In this document: positions 47,692 to 56,581 of the stretch, one piece after another | Numbering within the stretch: position 1 is the first letter of the stretch | How the letters are laid out: each line of letters opens with the position of its first letter | Assembly (NCBI RefSeq): GCF_030691015.1 | Contig: NZ_JAUYFF010000019.1 | Location: forward strand, 164,604-228,603 | DNA length: 64,000 nucleotides | Direction of reading: 5' to 3' | Source: Sulfuricurvum sp. | GTDB lineage: Bacteria; Campylobacterota; Campylobacteria; Campylobacterales; Sulfurimonadaceae | The notes under the pieces: model-generated | The model's database searches: none | What the model was told of the DNA's origin: nothing | What the model saw: only the letters and a program-made list of their open reading frames with translations | Made by a program: the position numbers and the translations under genes

Positions 47692-50385
47692 ATGATGAAA
47701 TACACACCCGATTTTAGTTCCCGTTTTCGTATTTTAAAAGGGGGAAAAATTTCCCTTGTCGTTTCGGCTCTCGTAGCCGGAAGTACGATGAGTTTTGCTG
47801 CTCCAAGCGGTGGGACAGTCACAACTGGTTCAGCTACTATCAACCAAAGCGGCAGTGTCACCACGATCAACCAGTCCACCAATAAAGCTTCGATTAATTG
47901 GAACAGTTTTAGTATCGCTCCGAGTGAAACGGTGAACTTCGTACAACCCTCCGCACAATCGGTAACATTGAACCGTGTAGTAGGGACATCTCAATCCCTA
48001 ATACAAGGGGCAATGAATGCAAACGGTCAAGTATTCCTCATTAATCCCAATGGCGTCTTGTTTACTAACGGATCGCAGATCAATGTAGGAGGTTTAGTAG
48101 CCTCTACTCTTAACATTACTGATGCAAATTTCCAAGCCGGTAACTACGTCTTCGAAGGAAACTCGCAAAACTCGATTATCAATATGGGAACCATCACCGC
48201 TCACAATGGCGGATATGTTGCGATGATGGGTAAAACTGTCCAAAATGAGGGAACTATTGTCGCAACGATGGGGAATGTCCAAATGGCATCCGGTGAGAAG
48301 ATCAGCCTTAACCTAAACGGTAACTCTCTGGTAAAACTCACGATTGATCAGGGAACCCTCAATGCTCTCGTCGAGAATAAAGGGCTTATCCAAGCTGACG
48401 GTGGTCAAGTGTATCTCACCACTCAAGCACTGAACACTATTCTTGATGGTATGGTGAATAACACGGGGATTATCGAAGCACAAACCCTAAACGATGTGAC
48501 AGGTAAAGTAATCCTCTTTGCTCATGGGGGGACAGCTAATATTGGTGGGACGATCAAGGCTGAGGGCGGTTTTGTGGAGACTTCGGGAAAAGAGTTTGCT
48601 ATTGCCGAAGGAACTACGGTTCAAGCCGAAGAATGGTTGATTGATCCGGTGAATATCACTATCAATGGTGCGTTGGCTACAGCGATTCAAACCGGGTTGG
48701 CAAGTGGCAATGTTAAGATTACCACAGATACGACCGATGGAACACGCTTGGATACATCAAGCGGAGAAAGCGGTTCAGAAGGAAATATCAATGTTAATTC
48801 CGCAATAGCATGGTCATCAGATAACACGTTAACCCTTTCAGCCTATAACAACATTTATGTCAATCAAAATATTACACATACGGGAACATCGGCTGGCGGT
48901 GTTATTTTTCTCTACGGCCAAGGAACAGCTGATGGTGGTACAAGCACCTATAGCGTAGCATCGGGCAAAACGGTTACTTCCCCTTCGCTACAATGGAGAA
49001 AAGGGAGTGATATGGCAAGTACCCGCTATGCAATGGTTAATGGAGATGTATTTTTTGGTGGGAAATATATTGAAGTAGGTATAAACTCTGCATCCGGTGG
49101 TAAATTCGGTACAACAAGTAAACCGAGTTTATTTTTTGGACGACAAGGCGGTCTATCAGGTGTCGGTATGACAGGAGATGCGGATGGTTTTGGTACGGGT
49201 GCTGATTTACGAATCGATTATTTTTTACCCGGGTCTCCTTATGAAGCATTCTCAGCTAAATATGATATCAGCGGTGTAACTACGACAGGGTCGAATTTTG
49301 TTTCAGTGGGGAACTCAGGGACAATTGAACTATTGCCTCTTGGGGCAGATAATACTATGTCTGCAAAAGTTACAACAACTTTGGGCGGCAATTTAAAAAC
49401 GGAACAGCTTGTTACTCTAGGTATAAATGATAAGTATTTTAAAAATAAAGTAACGTTGAGTAATGTGGGTGCGTCTACATTAGATAATGTAGCTTTTGTA
49501 AGAAGTTTTGATCCTGATAATACAAAAGATATGGGTGGGAGTTATTCCACTATTTTAAAAATTGAGGAAAAAGTTTCATCCGGTGATACTTCTACCGTTG
49601 TGAGTGCGACTAGTTTAGATAGCGATGCATATGCAACGGCTTCAGGCGGTAATCAATCCAAAATTATATATTATACGACAGATACAAGAGCCAATGTAGG
49701 ATTTGGCGGACCTTTTTTTGGTGGAACAATTACTGATATGCTAACGACTGCCTCTGGACAGTCCAAAGGTGCAACAGCAACAGCAGATCAGGGTATGGGA
49801 ATTATATTAAGTGCCGGAACTCTTGCCGCAAGTGGTACAGCAACGTTTAATTATCTAACCTCTCTTGACAATCGTGACATGTCCACGATTCTGTCTGAAC
49901 TGAGTACAGCATCAACCCCCATTCCGACGCCAGCACCGGAACCAACAGCTGTTGAACCGGTACAGGAACAAATAGTCAACAGTATCGTGACGACGATTGT
50001 CAATTCAACAACCGTTACTCTACCAGCACCTATCGTGGTAGCGCCGTTGGCACCACAACCGAAACAAGTACAAACGCAAGCACAGAATAACACACTCCTT
50101 CAAACCATCCTGCCGCAAAGCTCAACTAACGGCGAATCGTTTGGACTGGTCGGATCTACTGATGGTAGTAGTTCAGTACAAACGGTAACAATGGAGCAAC
50201 TTCAAAGTGCGGCAACGGCACAAGGGATGGGAGAGATCCGTGTACCGCTGGCAAACAATAGTATGGTCGAATTGGTGAACGGCGGTGTAAATCTTCCGAA
50301 TGGTGTGAGCCAAGAATTTTATGTTGTTGATAACAGTGCAGGAAGTAATGGGACATCTAATACCAAAAAAGACAAAAAGGACTAA
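47692..50385 (+). CDS. TpsA-like secreted adhesin (filamentous haemagglutinin N-terminal domain)
   Basis: The 897-residue protein has an extended signal sequence (about 1-37, with KISLVVSALVAGSTMSFA). The TPS secretion domain follows, with NWNSFSIAPSETVNFVQPS, the VFLINPNGVLFTNG motif and QINVGGLVASTL. After that come repeats of beta-helix type and a Pro/Thr-rich stretch (about 740-800). Two in-frame ATGs (47692 and 47695) follow AAGGATGA. It is small for a TpsA. The partner TpsB gene starts 3 bases downstream. It probably acts at the surface in attachment; the C-terminal function is unknown. Confidence 0.88.
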   Translation: MMKYTPDFSSRFRILKGGKISLVVSALVAGSTMSFAAPSGGTVTTGSATINQSGSVTTINQSTNKASINWNSFSIAPSETVNFVQPSAQSVTLNRVVGTSQSLIQGAMNANGQVFLINPNGVLFTNGSQINVGGLVASTLNITDANFQAGNYVFEGNSQNSIINMGTITAHNGGYVAMMGKTVQNEGTIVATMGNVQMASGEKISLNLNGNSLVKLTIDQGTLNALVENKGLIQADGGQVYLTTQALNTILDGMVNNTGIIEAQTLNDVTGKVILFAHGGTANIGGTIKAEGGFVETSGKEFAIAEGTTVQAEEWLIDPVNITINGALATAIQTGLASGNVKITTDTTDGTRLDTSSGESGSEGNINVNSAIAWSSDNTLTLSAYNNIYVNQNITHTGTSAGGVIFLYGQGTADGGTSTYSVASGKTVTSPSLQWRKGSDMASTRYAMVNGDVFFGGKYIEVGINSASGGKFGTTSKPSLFFGRQGGLSGVGMTGDADGFGTGADLRIDYFLPGSPYEAFSAKYDISGVTTTGSNFVSVGNSGTIELLPLGADNTMSAKVTTTLGGNLKTEQLVTLGINDKYFKNKVTLSNVGASTLDNVAFVRSFDPDNTKDMGGSYSTILKIEEKVSSGDTSTVVSATSLDSDAYATASGGNQSKIIYYTTDTRANVGFGGPFFGGTITDMLTTASGQSKGATATADQGMGIILSAGTLAASGTATFNYLTSLDNRDMSTILSELSTASTPIPTPAPEPTAVEPVQEQIVNSIVTTIVNSTTVTLPAPIVVAPLAPQPKQVQTQAQNNTLLQTILPQSSTNGESFGLVGSTDGSSSVQTVTMEQLQSAATAQGMGEIRVPLANNSMVELVNGGVNLPNGVSQEFYVVDNSAGSNGTSNTKKDKKD

Positions 50386-50387
50386 AT

Positions 50388-52550
50388 ATGCAAAAGAAAG
50401 CTCTTACATTATCTCTTATTTGTGCTGTTGCACTTTCGGCTGCACCAATTAATACAGGTGATATTTTACGTCAGGTAGAACCAGTGAAGTTGCCAATCGA
50501 AGAAAAAAAAATACCTACTGTAATTCAGCGCGATTCCAATACCTCTGATCAAAAATTGCAGCAACCAAAAATGAAAGACGAGGTGGAAAAGCTGTCTCCA
50601 CCTGTAAAAATTATTAAAAAAAATGATTTACTTGATCGACAAGTTGTAACAAACAAAGACAATACGGTCAAAATAAAAAAGTTTCTTTTTAGAGGGAATA
50701 ATAGTATTAAAGCAGACGAATTACGGAAAGTTATAGTTGACTATAATAATCGTGAGCTAAATGTTAAATCAATACTTGATGCTACTGATGAAATTACAGC
50801 ATATTACCGTAATAAAGGGTTTGTAAATGCTCATGCTTATGTTTATAAAAAAGATATTCATGAAGATACTATTACTATCACAATATCTGCAAAAAATCAT
50901 AGTGAAGTCATCAATGATCCTGAATTATTAAAGCAAGAAGAGGTATCAGCTAGTTCTTCAATATCATCTGCAAAAGAAACCCAACACGATGTTCAGAATA
51001 CCATGGTAGCTGATCGAGTTCGCCAAGCCGAACAATTAGAACCACAATCTACCCTTTATGTCAAAGAATTTTACTTCAGCGGTAATACTGCTTTTAGTTC
51101 CGAAACTCTCGCTTCTCTCGTAAAATCGTATGAGGGAAAAGAACTCGGAATTAATAGTCTTAAAGAAGTGGCATCGGTCATTACCAAATACTACCGTGAC
51201 AACAGCTATTTCGTTGCCCGTGCATATATTCCAAAACAAAATATGAAAAATAATAGTGTCGAGATCGCGATTATCGAAGGAACTTATGGCGCATTCGATA
51301 TGAAAAACACTTCGTTGGTCGATACTGCAGAAGTACAAGGATTTATGGATCACCTCAAAGGGGGAGAACTCGTCTCTACCATGAGCTTAGAGCGTCAAAT
51401 GCTCCTCATCAATGATCTCTCAGGTGCTCAAGTTACCAATGCCGAAGTTTATCCCGGAGAGGCAGTGGGAAGCAGTGACTTTCGTATCACCGTATCCCCA
51501 ACCCCTAAATACACAGCCTATGCTATAGGTGATAACTACGGTTCACGCTATACCGGAGAGAACCGCCTGAGTGCAGGTGCTTCGATCAACAGCCTAAGCG
51601 GTATCGGCGATACCCTAAGCTTAAGCGGAATGATCTCCAACACAAGTGATCTTAAAAACGTTCGTGCAGGATACGACCGACCACTGGGTTACAACGGTCT
51701 TAACGGGGGAGTCAGTGCCAGTATCACCAAATACATCATTGATGAGATTAACAACTACGAAGGATACGGTCAAACCAACAGCTACAACGCGTATGTTGCC
51801 TATCCCTATATTAAAACTCGATCCCATACCCAAAGTATCCAAATGGATTACGACCATAAAGATATGAAAGACTCAAGCGGTGCAACCGGAGCTGTTGATG
51901 AGAGCCAAAAAAGCCTCGATGCACTAACCCTAAAACTAAGTGACAAACGTAACACGTCTCTCTTGAGTCTTCCGGGTAGCCTTTACGCTTCTGCTGGAGT
52001 CACCACAGGACATATCGGAATGGAGAATGATGTTGCGTATGTCAATGATGCAGGGCTTAACAGCGTCGGCAACTATATGAAAGCCAATCTAAACCTGACA
52101 CACAGTCAATATCTTTTAGAGAACACCACACTTCAAACCAACTTAAAAGCCCAAAAGAGCTTTGGAAATAACCTTGATTCCGCCGAAGATCTCTCGGTCG
52201 GGGGATCTAACGGTGTACGAGCGTACGAAGACAGTGAACTCAGCGGTGACCAAGGATATGCCATCAGCTTTGATCTGATTTACAACTTACCAAAAATCAG
52301 CCAAATCATCCATAACACCAGTATGTTCCTCGATCACGCACGTATTTGGAAGAACGATACACTCTTCAACAATGACGATAATACCCGTACCCTCAATGCA
52401 ATCGGTTTGGGCTACAGTTTAAACTATGAAAACTTCGATCTAAAAGCGACTCTTGCACACGGCTTCGCTGACGAACGCAAACCTACTACTGAAACTGAAT
52501 TCCATACCAACTCTAACAAGTTCCTTATTCAGGGGATGATGCGCTTTTAA
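50388..52550 (+). CDS. TpsB-like two-partner secretion transporter with an extra POTRA-like domain
   Basis: The 720-residue protein has a signal peptide (1-19), a Lys/Pro-rich linker and a POTRA-like domain (about 89-165, VKIKKFLFRGNNSI). A similar second POTRA-like domain follows (about 224-305, LYVKEFYFSGNTAF), then a third, ShlB-type, region (about 305-375) and a beta-barrel ending in MMRF. Usual TpsB proteins have about 550-600 residues and two POTRA domains, so the first unit looks like a duplication. The coding sequence of the first unit is more AT-rich than the rest. It should export the adjacent TpsA. Confidence 0.88.
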   Translation: MQKKALTLSLICAVALSAAPINTGDILRQVEPVKLPIEEKKIPTVIQRDSNTSDQKLQQPKMKDEVEKLSPPVKIIKKNDLLDRQVVTNKDNTVKIKKFLFRGNNSIKADELRKVIVDYNNRELNVKSILDATDEITAYYRNKGFVNAHAYVYKKDIHEDTITITISAKNHSEVINDPELLKQEEVSASSSISSAKETQHDVQNTMVADRVRQAEQLEPQSTLYVKEFYFSGNTAFSSETLASLVKSYEGKELGINSLKEVASVITKYYRDNSYFVARAYIPKQNMKNNSVEIAIIEGTYGAFDMKNTSLVDTAEVQGFMDHLKGGELVSTMSLERQMLLINDLSGAQVTNAEVYPGEAVGSSDFRITVSPTPKYTAYAIGDNYGSRYTGENRLSAGASINSLSGIGDTLSLSGMISNTSDLKNVRAGYDRPLGYNGLNGGVSASITKYIIDEINNYEGYGQTNSYNAYVAYPYIKTRSHTQSIQMDYDHKDMKDSSGATGAVDESQKSLDALTLKLSDKRNTSLLSLPGSLYASAGVTTGHIGMENDVAYVNDAGLNSVGNYMKANLNLTHSQYLLENTTLQTNLKAQKSFGNNLDSAEDLSVGGSNGVRAYEDSELSGDQGYAISFDLIYNLPKISQIIHNTSMFLDHARIWKNDTLFNNDDNTRTLNAIGLGYSLNYENFDLKATLAHGFADERKPTTETEFHTNSNKFLIQGMMRF

Positions 52551-52557
52551 ACAATTT

Positions 52558-52574
52558 TCGGGGAATCCCCCCGA
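52558..52574 (+). terminator. Terminator-like hairpin after tpsB
   Basis: TCGGGG, loop AATCC and CCCCGA form a 6-bp GC-rich stem, followed by TTTCTTC. It begins 8 bases after the tpsB stop and separates the accessory block from rpsA. Confidence 0.6.
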
Positions 52575-52668
52575 TTTCTTCATTAATGCGTATCATTTTC
52601 TTTTTATAAAGAGCAAAATTTCATCTTATATTTCTCAATTATAAATCAAAAAACAAGCATTTTTTCGC

Positions 52669-52674
52669 TATAAT
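52669..52674 (+). promoter_or_regulatory. Candidate rpsA promoter -10
   Basis: A perfect TATAAT follows an AT-rich, A-tract-containing stretch 30 bases upstream of the rpsA ATG. No clear -35 is visible, as usual in this group. It would give rpsA its own transcription start independent of the inserted block. Confidence 0.55.
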
Positions 52675-52703
52675 CAGCCAATTTTTAGTTACAAGGGATA
52701 GGC

Positions 52704-54359
52704 ATGGCTTTCGATAACGAATCGTTCGAAGAAGAAAATTTTGCTGAGATGTTAGAGGCATCTTTCAAAGAGCAAGAATCTACACGCATTACAGAAGGTG
52801 AAGTAGTAGAAATTCAAGAGAGTGACAACCGCGCGTTGGTAGGCGTCGGTGAAAAACTCGAAGGGATCCTTTCACTGGATGAAATCCGTGACGCTGAGGG
52901 AAAACTTCTTTTTAACGTCGGCGATAAAATTATGGTTATGGTTATGGGTCACTACAATGAGCGCCCAAAAATTTCGTACAAAAAAGTGCTTGAGCAAGAG
53001 AAAACGCTCGCATTTATCAATGCACACAAAGAAGATTTCGAATCTATCGTGATCGAAGCATTGGTGACGAAGAAAAACAAAGGGGGCTACCTTTTGGAAG
53101 CGGATGATGTCCATTTCTTCCTTCCTCGTTCACTTGCTGCATTCAAAGAGACCGATCAAGTAGTCGGTAAAACGATCAAAGCACAAGTGGTAAAAGTTGA
53201 TGCTGCTGAGGCTTCAATCGTTGTTTCTCGTCGCAAGCTTTTCAATGATGAGCGTAAGCGTAAAAAAGAGGTTATCGATGCATTGATGGAAGAGGATAAA
53301 GTTATCCAAGGTACCGTCAAAAAGATCACTAGCTACGGTATGTTCGTTGATGTCGGCGGAATTGACGGGTTGGTTCATTACAATGAAATCAGCTACAAAG
53401 GGCCGGTTAACCCATCAAAACTCTACAAAGAGGGCGACATTGTTAATGTGAAAGCAATTTCATACGATAAAGACAAGCGTCATTTATCTCTCTCCATCAA
53501 AGCGGTACAATCCGATCCGTGGCAAGAAGTTGAAGAGGCGTTGGAAGAGGGTGATACTATCACCGTTACTGTCAGCAACATCGAGCCGTACGGTATTTTT
53601 GTCGATCTTGGAAATGACATCGAAGGTTTCCTTCATATCTCTGAAATTACATGGGATAAAAATATCAAACACCCTAAAGACTACCTCACGGTCGGTCAAG
53701 AAATTGATGTTGAAGTTATCGAAATCAATTCTAAAACTCATAAATTGCGCGTATCGTACAAACGTCTTCAACCGAAACCTTTCGAAGAATTTAGCAAAAA
53801 ATTCAAAGAGGGTGATGTTGTTACAGGTACTATCACGTCATTAACCGATTTCGGTGCATTTGTTAAAGTAGGCGGAGTAGAGGGGTTATTGCATAACCAA
53901 GATCTTTCATGGGACAAAAATGTTAAATGTAAAGAGACCCTCACTGTGGGTGATGAAATCGAAGTAAAAATTGCAAAAATCAATGCGGAAGATGAAAAAA
54001 TTTCGTTGAACCGCAAATCACTTGAAGAGAGCCCGATCGATCAATTCGCTACCAATCATAAAATGAATGAAGTAGTAAAAGCAACGGTTCGTGATGTGAA
54101 AGATTTTGGTGTATTCGTTTCATTAGAAGGGGGTGTAGATGCCCTTATCCGTAATGAAGACCTTTATCCTCTCATCGCTGAAGAGCTTGAAATCGGTCAA
54201 ACCATCGAAGCGGCTATTTTAGTTATTGATGCGAAACGTGATCGTATTCGTCTCTCCGTTAAAAAATTAGAGCGCCTTAACGATCAAAAAATGTTGGACG
54301 AAATCAATGACAATGACGCACACAGTCTTGGTGATTTGATTAAAGATCAATTGAAATAA
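52704..54359 (+). CDS. rpsA: 30S ribosomal protein S1
   Basis: The 551-residue protein holds repeated S1 RNA-binding domains. Clear units include TVKKITSYGMFVDVGGIDGLVH, TVSNIEPYGIFVDLGNDIEGFLH and TITSLTDFGAFVKVGGVEGLLH; six are likely in total. It helps the ribosome bind mRNA leaders. It lies before a small membrane protein gene and serA, the order I recall in Campylobacter jejuni. Confidence 0.97.
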   Translation: MAFDNESFEEENFAEMLEASFKEQESTRITEGEVVEIQESDNRALVGVGEKLEGILSLDEIRDAEGKLLFNVGDKIMVMVMGHYNERPKISYKKVLEQEKTLAFINAHKEDFESIVIEALVTKKNKGGYLLEADDVHFFLPRSLAAFKETDQVVGKTIKAQVVKVDAAEASIVVSRRKLFNDERKRKKEVIDALMEEDKVIQGTVKKITSYGMFVDVGGIDGLVHYNEISYKGPVNPSKLYKEGDIVNVKAISYDKDKRHLSLSIKAVQSDPWQEVEEALEEGDTITVTVSNIEPYGIFVDLGNDIEGFLHISEITWDKNIKHPKDYLTVGQEIDVEVIEINSKTHKLRVSYKRLQPKPFEEFSKKFKEGDVVTGTITSLTDFGAFVKVGGVEGLLHNQDLSWDKNVKCKETLTVGDEIEVKIAKINAEDEKISLNRKSLEESPIDQFATNHKMNEVVKATVRDVKDFGVFVSLEGGVDALIRNEDLYPLIAEELEIGQTIEAAILVIDAKRDRIRLSVKKLERLNDQKMLDEINDNDAHSLGDLIKDQLK

Positions 54360-54364
54360 ATTCA

Positions 54365-54850
54365 ATGAGACGTGCTGCTTTTTGGCTGTTTCCCCTTATA
54401 GCCTTCGCGGTAGCACTTTTCATCGTCTTATTTTTGGTGCAGATAAATCCTTCTGCGCCCAATATGAGTTTGACAGAAAATAACGATGAGATAAAATCCT
54501 CTGAGGGACTCAAAGGGAAATTGGGAAGCTGGATCAGTCATTTTTCCACTACGGAGGAGAACGGATACTTTTATCCGGTCAATGAAGTGACGTTGAATCT
54601 TGATATGGGCGGCGAGAGCGCTGTATCCGAAATGTACAGACTCACGATCAAACCTCAGAATTCGGATGAACTTTTGCAGGTTATAGAAGAGCTGAAACAA
54701 AGTACACTCCCTTATGTTATGCAAAATAATGAGGATATGAAATATATCACGGTTGATTCAACCGATCAGTTTCAACTGCAATCACTTGTAACAAAACTAA
54801 AAACCTACCAAATCACGGCGACAGTGGCGCCGTTTACCGAGGAAAAATAA
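54365..54850 (+). CDS. Membrane-anchored periplasmic protein between rpsA and serA, unknown function
   Basis: The 161-residue protein has one N-terminal membrane helix (about 5-27) and a mixed alpha/beta outer domain with no Cys and no known motif. It starts 5 bases after rpsA, and its stop overlaps serA by 1 base. A protein of this place and size is found in the same spot in Campylobacter jejuni as I remember, so it seems a conserved lineage-specific gene. Confidence 0.7.
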   Translation: MRRAAFWLFPLIAFAVALFIVLFLVQINPSAPNMSLTENNDEIKSSEGLKGKLGSWISHFSTTEENGYFYPVNEVTLNLDMGGESAVSEMYRLTIKPQNSDELLQVIEELKQSTLPYVMQNNEDMKYITVDSTDQFQLQSLVTKLKTYQITATVAPFTEEK

Positions 54851-56439
54851 TGGAAAAATTTAAAATTGTTGTTTGTGATCATATTCACGAAGAGGGACTC
54901 AATATTCTTCGCCGTGATGAGCGAATAGAGATGATTTTTGCTGCGGATATGGATAAAACAGCTCTTTTGGATGTCATCAAAGAAGCTGATGTCGCTATCA
55001 CCCGTAGTTCAACCGATGTTGATGATAAATTTATTGCCGCTGCAAAAGGGAAAATGAAAGCGATCGTCCGTGCCGGTGTCGGCGTGGATAATGTTGATAT
55101 TCCCGGATGTTCAAAAGAGGGGATCATCGTTATGAACGTTCCTACAGCGAATACCATCGCTGCGGTTGAACTCACGATGACCCATATGCTCTCCTGTATG
55201 CGTATGTTCCCGTATTCCCATGACCATTTGAAAAATCAACGTGTTTGGAAACGTGAAAAATGGTACGGATATGAGCTGAAAGGGAAAAAACTCGGTGTTA
55301 TCGGTTTCGGAAACATCGGAAGTCGAGTCGGTATCCGCTCTAAAGCGTTTGAGATGGAGGTCATCGCGTATGACCCGTATATTCATCCTTCAAAAGCGAC
55401 CGACGTCGGTGCCAAATATACGACTAATTTTGAAGATATTTTAGCGTGTGATATTATCACGATTCATACGCCGAAAAATAAAGAGACGGTCGGTATGATC
55501 GGTGCAGATGAAATCGCGAAAATGAAAGACGGAGTTGTCCTTATCAATTGTGCACGCGGTGGGTTATACGATGAAGAGGCTCTTTATGACGGGCTTAAAT
55601 CGGGTAAAGTGCGATTCGCCGGAATCGATGTATTTAACAAAGAACCGGCAATAGATCATAAATTACTTGATTTGGACAATATTTGTGTCTCTCCTCACTT
55701 GGGTGCCAATACATTTGAATCTCAATATAACATAGCAGTAGAAGCAGCACAGCAAGCAATCGAAGCGGCAAAAGGGATTGCGTATCCGCATGCGTTAAAT
55801 TTGCCGATCGACGAGACAAAAATTCCTCCGTTTGTTAAACCGTTTTTAGAAATGAGTCAAAAAATAGGTTTCTTGGCCTCTCAAATCAACAAATCACCGA
55901 TTGTAGGGGTCAAAGTAAGCGGTCGTGGTGATATTTCAGAGTATGTAAACTCTTTGGCAACGTTTGTTACCGTCGGCGCTTTGGCCGATATCTCCGGGGA
56001 TACGATTAACTACGTTAATGCCGATTTCGTGGCAAAAGAGCGCGGTATTAAAGTGGAAACCGAATCACTGCCAGAGAGCCCGGTGTATAAAAATCTCGTA
56101 ACGGTACGTTTGACAACGGACAAAGATGTTATCGAGATCAGTGCAACGATGTTTGGTGATGATGTTCAGCGTATTGTCGACATTAACGGTTTCGGTGTCG
56201 ATGTTGAACCGAAAGGGAACATGATTCTCTTTAAAAATACGGATGTTCCGGGGGTTATCGGTCAAGTGGGTACACTTCTTGCCGCACATGAAGTGAACAT
56301 CGCCGATTTCCGTTTGGGTCGTAATAAAAGCGGTGAAGCGCTCGCTGTTATTATCGTAGACTCTGCGGTTAATGATAAAACTCTTAAAGAACTTTCTGCC
56401 CTTAACGCGTGTATTAGCGTCTCTTACGCACGCATCTAA
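54850..56439 (+). CDS. serA: D-3-phosphoglycerate dehydrogenase
   Basis: The 529-residue long-form enzyme has a substrate domain, a Rossmann domain with KLGVIGFGNIGSRVG and the catalytic His in VSPHLGANTFESQ. An intervening domain and a C-terminal ACT domain (VPGVIGQVGTLLAAHEVNIADF) follow. It starts serine synthesis. The ACT domain usually mediates serine feedback. A terminator follows the stop. Confidence 0.97.
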   Translation: MEKFKIVVCDHIHEEGLNILRRDERIEMIFAADMDKTALLDVIKEADVAITRSSTDVDDKFIAAAKGKMKAIVRAGVGVDNVDIPGCSKEGIIVMNVPTANTIAAVELTMTHMLSCMRMFPYSHDHLKNQRVWKREKWYGYELKGKKLGVIGFGNIGSRVGIRSKAFEMEVIAYDPYIHPSKATDVGAKYTTNFEDILACDIITIHTPKNKETVGMIGADEIAKMKDGVVLINCARGGLYDEEALYDGLKSGKVRFAGIDVFNKEPAIDHKLLDLDNICVSPHLGANTFESQYNIAVEAAQQAIEAAKGIAYPHALNLPIDETKIPPFVKPFLEMSQKIGFLASQINKSPIVGVKVSGRGDISEYVNSLATFVTVGALADISGDTINYVNADFVAKERGIKVETESLPESPVYKNLVTVRLTTDKDVIEISATMFGDDVQRIVDINGFGVDVEPKGNMILFKNTDVPGVIGQVGTLLAAHEVNIADFRLGRNKSGEALAVIIVDSAVNDKTLKELSALNACISVSYARI

Positions 56440-56468
56440 TCTCTCCTTCGGGAGTAGATATATTTTTC
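56439..56468 (+). terminator. Rho-independent terminator after serA
   Basis: ATCTCTCC, tetraloop TTCG and GGAG(T)AGAT form an 8-bp stem with one bulged base, followed by ATATTTTT. It begins in the serA stop region and ends the core operon before the secretion genes. Confidence 0.72.
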
Positions 56469-56513
56469 CATATATCTTCAGTTTTTCTTTCCTCTTTCCT
56501 CCATTTGGTGTGT

Positions 56514-56519
56514 TATAAT
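56514..56519 (+). promoter_or_regulatory. Candidate promoter -10 of the type I secretion operon
   Basis: TATAAT occurs 63 bases before the ATG of the TolC-like gene, after a pyrimidine-rich stretch. A long AT-rich leader follows. No -35 is evident. Confidence 0.45.
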
Positions 56520-56581
56520 GTGTGACTAATTTTTTTTAACTTGTTTTTTTTTGTAAATTATATCAAAGAATAGGAACCTAT

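Noticed and set aside
47649..47882. Minus-strand ORF over the tpsA start.
   Set aside because: It is antisense to the signal peptide and secretion domain and covers the tpsA promoter; no family or ribosome binding site supports it.
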